This document shows, piece after piece, positions 7,801-9,770 of a stretch of DNA of 9,770 nucleotides. Numbering within the stretch: position 1 is the first letter of the stretch; each line of letters begins with the position of its first letter. The notes under the pieces were generated by a model. That model was not told the DNA's origin. It saw only the letters and a program-made list of their open reading frames with translations, and did no database searches. The position numbers and the translations under genes are program-made. Origin of the DNA: Bordetella parapertussis (GTDB lineage Bacteria > Pseudomonadota > Gammaproteobacteria > Burkholderiales > Burkholderiaceae_B); assembly GCA_945868195.1 (NCBI GenBank), contig CAMBLP010000081.1:1-9770 (forward strand). Direction: 5' to 3'.

Positions 7801-7907
7801 TGCGCAATAGGCAGTCCTCGGGCAGCCATCAAACCTGCGATCACGATGGTGATAGAAATCACCGCTGCAAAAATCGGTCGACTGATAAAAAAACTCGAGA
7901 AACTCAT
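4791..7907 (-). CDS. RND multidrug efflux permease, HAE1 (AcrB/MexB) family
   Basis: This 1038-residue inner-membrane protein is the proton-driven pump subunit; trimers take drugs or other amphiphiles from the periplasm and membrane and pass them to the outer-membrane channel. The length fits the family (E. coli AcrB has 1049). The N-terminus MSFSSFFISRPIFAAV leads into the first membrane span. The proton relay is intact: Asp410 and Asp411 in GIVVDDAIVVLENVE, Lys934 in GLSAKNAILVVEFA and Arg966 in RFRPIVMTSLAF, equivalent to AcrB D407, D408, K940 and R971. Two large periplasmic porter/docking regions are present, at about 30-340 and 560-870. The ATG at 7907 overlaps the adaptor stop as ATGA and has AAGGA 6 bases upstream, so the start is firm. 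Two A8 runs on the - strand lie in the lysine/asparagine-rich 3' end. Class is certain; substrate range and one-to-one orthology to a named pump cannot be read from the sequence. Confidence 0.97.
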   Translation of the reverse strand: MSFSSFFISRPIFAAVISITIVIAGLMAARGLPIAQYPQIAPPTVIISANYPGASAETLTRTVAGPIEEQLSGVENLLFFNSSAQSNGALVITATFEVGTNIDTATVNVNNRVKIAEPRLPDIVRQFGVTVQKRSNDILLVTAITSPTEEFSNLYLSNYALVNIVDELKRLPGVGDAQILGAKDYSMRIWLKPDRMAQLGITAPDVAAAIAAQNKQNVAGKIGQEPAPLGQQLVYTVTAKGRLVTPEQFGDIVIRSEGASGTLRLKDIARVELGAADYDANTKLVGQPVALVATYLQSGANALEVAESVRNKMQELEKKFPSGIEYVIPFDTTKFVTASINEVIKTLFEAMILVGLVVYLFLQNWRATLIPLIAVPVSLIGTFAGLWVFGFSINTLTLFAMVLSIGIVVDDAIVVLENVERLMAERNLSPKEAAYEAMREVSGAVVAIVLVLSAVFIPVAFLGGIAGTLYQQFAVTVALAVILSGIVALTLTPALCAVLLKPGMHAPKGFGWFNHGFAAFTTHYTKLVDLTLRHRVIGATVFGAILIGCVAMFRIVPGGFVPAEDQGYLISALVLPDGASLQRTEETGDTFRKRIVEDPGVARVFVIAGRDIIGGGNRANAGTIFIPLKDWDERTSSSVELAKKFTGVGMSLPDGMALVFNPPPIRGLGSAGGFEFYVQSKGEPSVKELATVVTNFTEELKKQPKLTGINTFFRPTAPQLYVEVDEAKALSLGIPVADVYLSLQATMGALYVNDFNLNGRTYRVQMQADSQYRTEPTDLGQIYVRANNGSMVPVSALISVKQVVGPEQLERFNGFLAAKVLGSAVQGVSSGDAINVVAATARATLPPGYELAWAGQAFQQIRTGDASGLAFMFGIVMVFLILAAQYERWSLPIAVLLAVPFALFGALLAVFLRGMPNDIYFQIGLLVLIGLSAKNAILVVEFASQKRAQGMSAMDAALTAARLRFRPIVMTSLAFILGVFPLVISTGAGAAARQSMGTGVFGGMLASTFIATIFVPMFFTWLSRNKKNESTKKNHDVS

Positions 7908-9106
7908 CGACCATCCTTTTGGGTGGCTGCACTCTTTTGTACATTAGGTGCAGTGGCACCCGGTGAAGCTTGGCCGAGCGGCACCACCGTTGGTTTGACC
8001 ACCGATTGGGGACGTATTTTGATGAGCTGATTGGTCACAACCCGATCACCCGCCTTTAAGCCTGACAATACGATCCAATTTTTTCCGAGCCATTTGCCGA
8101 CCTTGATCGGCGTCGAGACGACCTTATTTTCTGGACCGACCGTCCAGACCGCAAATCCACGTTCACTTTGGATCACGGCCGCTTGAGGCACCAAGAACAC
8201 ATTCTCTTGCAGTCCTGTTGTGATCCGAATACGCAAAAATTGACCGGGTAAGATTTCACTGTTGGGATTGGGAAACTCCGCGCGCATCTGCTGCGTACCA
8301 AGCTTTGAATCAATAAAGGTCGATTGAAAATTAATTTTCCCTGACTCGGAGTAAACACGGCTATTGGGCAGCAATAATTCAACGCCCGTATTTTGTTTGG
8401 GATCGAGTCGTCCGCTAGGCAATTGGGCGGTATCGCTACTGGACAGACCAAAACGTACCCAGATGGGATTGATTTGATAGATCGAGGTCAACAGACCCGC
8501 ATCTCCCGTGTTGGAGATTAAATTTCCCTCTGAACGTAGCGATCGTCCAGATATACCGCTGACGGGCGCGGTCACGGTGGTCCATTTGAGATTGAGTTGT
8601 GCAGTCTTTAAGGTCGCTTGGGCGATCTCGTTGACCGAGGTGGCGTCGTCATACTCTTTACGACTCACCGCTTGTTTGCTGTAGAGCAACTTTAGGCGTG
8701 CGGCCTCACGAGCAGTCTGCTTGGCGCGCGCCTGTGCTTCTTCGAGAGTAATTTTGAAAGGCTCAGGATCAATCTGAAACAACGGTTGACCCGCTTGAAC
8801 CGGGCTGCCCTCTTCATACAAACGCTTGAGCAAAATACCGTTCACACGGGAGCGTACCTCGGTTTCTTTGGCCCCTTCGGCTTGCGCTGTAACCTCAAGC
8901 ACATTGGGAATATTGGTAAGTTGAGCTTCTATGACCGACACGGGCAGCGGCCCCTGTGGACCGGCGGGCTGGGCTTGCAAAGCCCCCACTCCCACCAAGC
9001 ACAACACCGAAAGTTCCACAATGCGCCTTCCCATGCGCTGCGCACTGATACATTGCAAAGTTTTTGTCAAAAAGCTAAGTACTGCTTTGTGTACCGCACC
9101 GATCAT
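7904..9106 (-). CDS. RND efflux periplasmic adaptor (HlyD/MFP, AcrA/MexA type)
   Basis: The 400-residue protein joins the RND permease to the outer-membrane channel across the periplasm. A membrane-targeting stretch runs at about 29-45 and ends ALQAQP; no lipobox is present (Cys36 is preceded by Leu), so unlike AcrA and MexA it is probably not lipidated. The lipoyl half-motif EVRSRVNGILLKRLYEEGSP follows at about 83-102, then an alpha-helical hairpin about 112-177. The second lipoyl half is TAPVSGISG, and the C-terminal beta-barrel and membrane-proximal domains include LPGQFLRIRI and LKAGDRVV. From IDP to the TAP motif the hairpin matches MexA in length and is one heptad shorter on each arm than E. 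coli AcrA, compared with sequences from memory. The ATG at 9106 has GGGA 7 bases upstream. An internal ATG at 9034 would remove a 24-residue leader but has no ribosome binding site. The stop overlaps the permease start by four bases. It is the first gene of the pump operon. Confidence 0.95.
   Translation of the reverse strand: MIGAVHKAVLSFLTKTLQCISAQRMGRRIVELSVLCLVGVGALQAQPAGPQGPLPVSVIEAQLTNIPNVLEVTAQAEGAKETEVRSRVNGILLKRLYEEGSPVQAGQPLFQIDPEPFKITLEEAQARAKQTAREAARLKLLYSKQAVSRKEYDDATSVNEIAQATLKTAQLNLKWTTVTAPVSGISGRSLRSEGNLISNTGDAGLLTSIYQINPIWVRFGLSSSDTAQLPSGRLDPKQNTGVELLLPNSRVYSESGKINFQSTFIDSKLGTQQMRAEFPNPNSEILPGQFLRIRITTGLQENVFLVPQAAVIQSERGFAVWTVGPENKVVSTPIKVGKWLGKNWIVLSGLKAGDRVVTNQLIKIRPQSVVKPTVVPLGQASPGATAPNVQKSAATQKDGR
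7914..7918 (-). promoter_or_regulatory. Ribosome binding site of the RND permease
   Basis: AAGGA on the - strand lies 6 bases before the ATG at 7907 and inside the last codons of the adaptor gene (Gln-Lys-Asp-Gly-Arg-stop). Together with the ATGA overlap it fixes the permease start and supports translational coupling. Confidence 0.75.
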
Positions 9107-9227
9107 TTGGAATTCCCGAACTGACAGTCAATCCGTTGATTCTATACGGGTAAACCCAAATATCTCTGAACGGAGACCATATTTCCCTAGAAATCTTGCC
9201 CCAAATACCTAAAAAACGAAGGAATAT
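9107..9227 (-). promoter_or_regulatory. Candidate promoter/operator region of the pump operon
   Basis: This 121-base gap between the dehydrogenase stop and the adaptor start holds several small inverted repeats. They are TGACAGTCA (9122-9130, odd-centred perfect), GGGTAAACCC (9148-9157, GGGT/ACCC arms) and an interrupted repeat at 9158-9184 (AAATA TCTC, loop, GAGA, a 3-base bulge, TATTT). On the - strand TATAGAAT at 9146-9139 could serve as a -10 element, with TTCAGA at 9170-9165 as a poor -35 at 18 bases. That would give a leader of roughly 30 bases with TGACTGTCA just downstream of the start point. A T6 run (9211-9216 on the - strand) follows the dehydrogenase stop but has no GC-rich stem before it, so no good terminator is seen. 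The promoter and operator roles are inference. Confidence 0.35.
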
Positions 9228-9770
9228 TTATTTTAAATTGCGGCAAATCGCTTGCGTGACGTCCGTGCAGGAGGCCAGACCACCGAGGTCTCGCGGAATC
9301 ACTTTGCCTTGAGAAAGTGTTAACTCCACCGCGCGCTCAATTCGACCCGCAGCCTCCGTCAAGTTCGCGTCTTGGTGACGGTCGCCTAACCAACGCAACA
9401 TAAAAGACCCTGAGAGTACTGTAGCCAAGGGGCTCGCAATATTTTGACCCGCGATGTCAGGGGCCGAACCATGCGCTCCTTGGAACAAACCATGGTGATC
9501 GCCCAACTCTCCCGACGGCGCGATCCCCATCCCCCCGACTGTAGCGGCACCTAGATCGGAAATAATATCTCCGAACATGTTCTCCGCAACAATCACGTCG
9601 TAAAACTCCGGGCGCTTGACTAAATGCACCGTGATCGCGTCCACATAGGAATAATCGATCGCCACGTCAGGATAGCTCTGCGCCACTTCGTCGCAAATCG
9701 CTCTGAAAAAAGCATAGCTGCGCAAAATATTGGCTTTGTCGCACACGGTCATGCGTCGCTTGTGATCCGA
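9228..9770 (-). CDS. Isocitrate/isopropylmalate-type decarboxylating dehydrogenase, C-terminal part
   Basis: The frame is open to the right edge, giving 180 visible residues; the ATG at 9752 is internal to the gene, since family sequence (RRMTVCDKANIL) runs through it. Members are NAD(P)-dependent beta-decarboxylating dehydrogenases acting on 2R,3S-hydroxy acids. The catalytic Lys (in DKANIL) and three metal-binding Asp residues (in YVDAIT and FGDIISD) are present. Their spacings of 32, 24 and 4 residues equal those of Lys185, Asp217, Asp241 and Asp245 in Thermus isopropylmalate dehydrogenase. The adenine-binding region reads GAHGSAPDIAGQNIASP. The substrate-recognition loop near the N-terminus is off the window, so isopropylmalate, isocitrate, homoisocitrate and tartrate cannot be told apart. 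The APSGELGDHHGLFQGAHGSA stretch looks more like the isocitrate/homoisocitrate side than typical proteobacterial LeuB. The gene precedes the pump operon on the same strand and may or may not be co-transcribed with it. Confidence 0.88.
   Translation of the reverse strand, partial: SDHKRRMTVCDKANILRSYAFFRAICDEVAQSYPDVAIDYSYVDAITVHLVKRPEFYDVIVAENMFGDIISDLGAATVGGMGIAPSGELGDHHGLFQGAHGSAPDIAGQNIASPLATVLSGSFMLRWLGDRHQDANLTEAAGRIERAVELTLSQGKVIPRDLGGLASCTDVTQAICRNLK

Noticed and set aside
7653..8030. A 125-codon open frame on the + strand across the adaptor-permease junction
   Set aside because: Both strands cannot be coding here given the strong RND adaptor and permease matches and their ATGA overlap.
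9125..9130. TTGACT on the - strand as a -35 box
   Set aside because: A -10 element at 16-18 bases would fall on the adaptor start codon, leaving no room for a leader.

Overview
The window is a multidrug-efflux locus from a Gram-negative bacterium, most likely a member of the Pseudomonadota and plausibly a betaproteobacterium. The outer-membrane lipoproteins, RND pump and periplasmic adaptor require a double-membrane cell. The betaproteobacterial placement is only an inference from the look of the proteins and from GC content, which is in the low-to-mid 50s percent by eye. No rRNA, tRNA, CRISPR array, transposase or phage gene was seen, and coding density is very high.

Layout: On the + strand, positions 1-1392 hold the 3' part of an outer-membrane efflux lipoprotein (NodT/OprM type); its start lies off the left edge. 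Everything else reads on the - strand, right to left. First comes the C-terminal part of an isocitrate/isopropylmalate-type dehydrogenase (9770-9228, running off the right edge). A 121-base intergenic region with several inverted repeats follows. Next is a complete tripartite RND pump: periplasmic adaptor (9106-7904), inner-membrane HAE1-type RND permease (7907-4791) and a second NodT/OprM-type outer-membrane channel (4804-3368). After an 80-base spacer come an alpha/beta hydrolase of the arylformamidase-like HGGYW family (3287-2451) and, three bases later, a RodZ-family protein with a cytoplasmic helix-turn-helix domain, one membrane span and a periplasmic beta domain (2447-1401).

How the genes work together: Adaptor and permease share an ATGA stop/start overlap, and permease and channel overlap by at least 14 bases, so the three pump parts are almost certainly co-transcribed and translationally coupled. 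The permease uses proton flux to drive drugs or other amphiphiles out through the channel, with the adaptor bridging the two across the periplasm. The hydrolase and RodZ-like gene form a second tightly coupled pair that may be the tail of the same transcript or a unit of its own. The left-hand channel gene probably ends a different efflux operon that converges on this one, with only 8 bases between the two stop codons. No transcriptional regulator for the pump is inside the window.

I see no clearly undescribed system. The least expected features are the RodZ-like gene coupled to a hydrolase at the end of an efflux operon, the repeat-encoded linker in that RodZ-like protein, and the inverted-repeat-rich leader of the pump operon.
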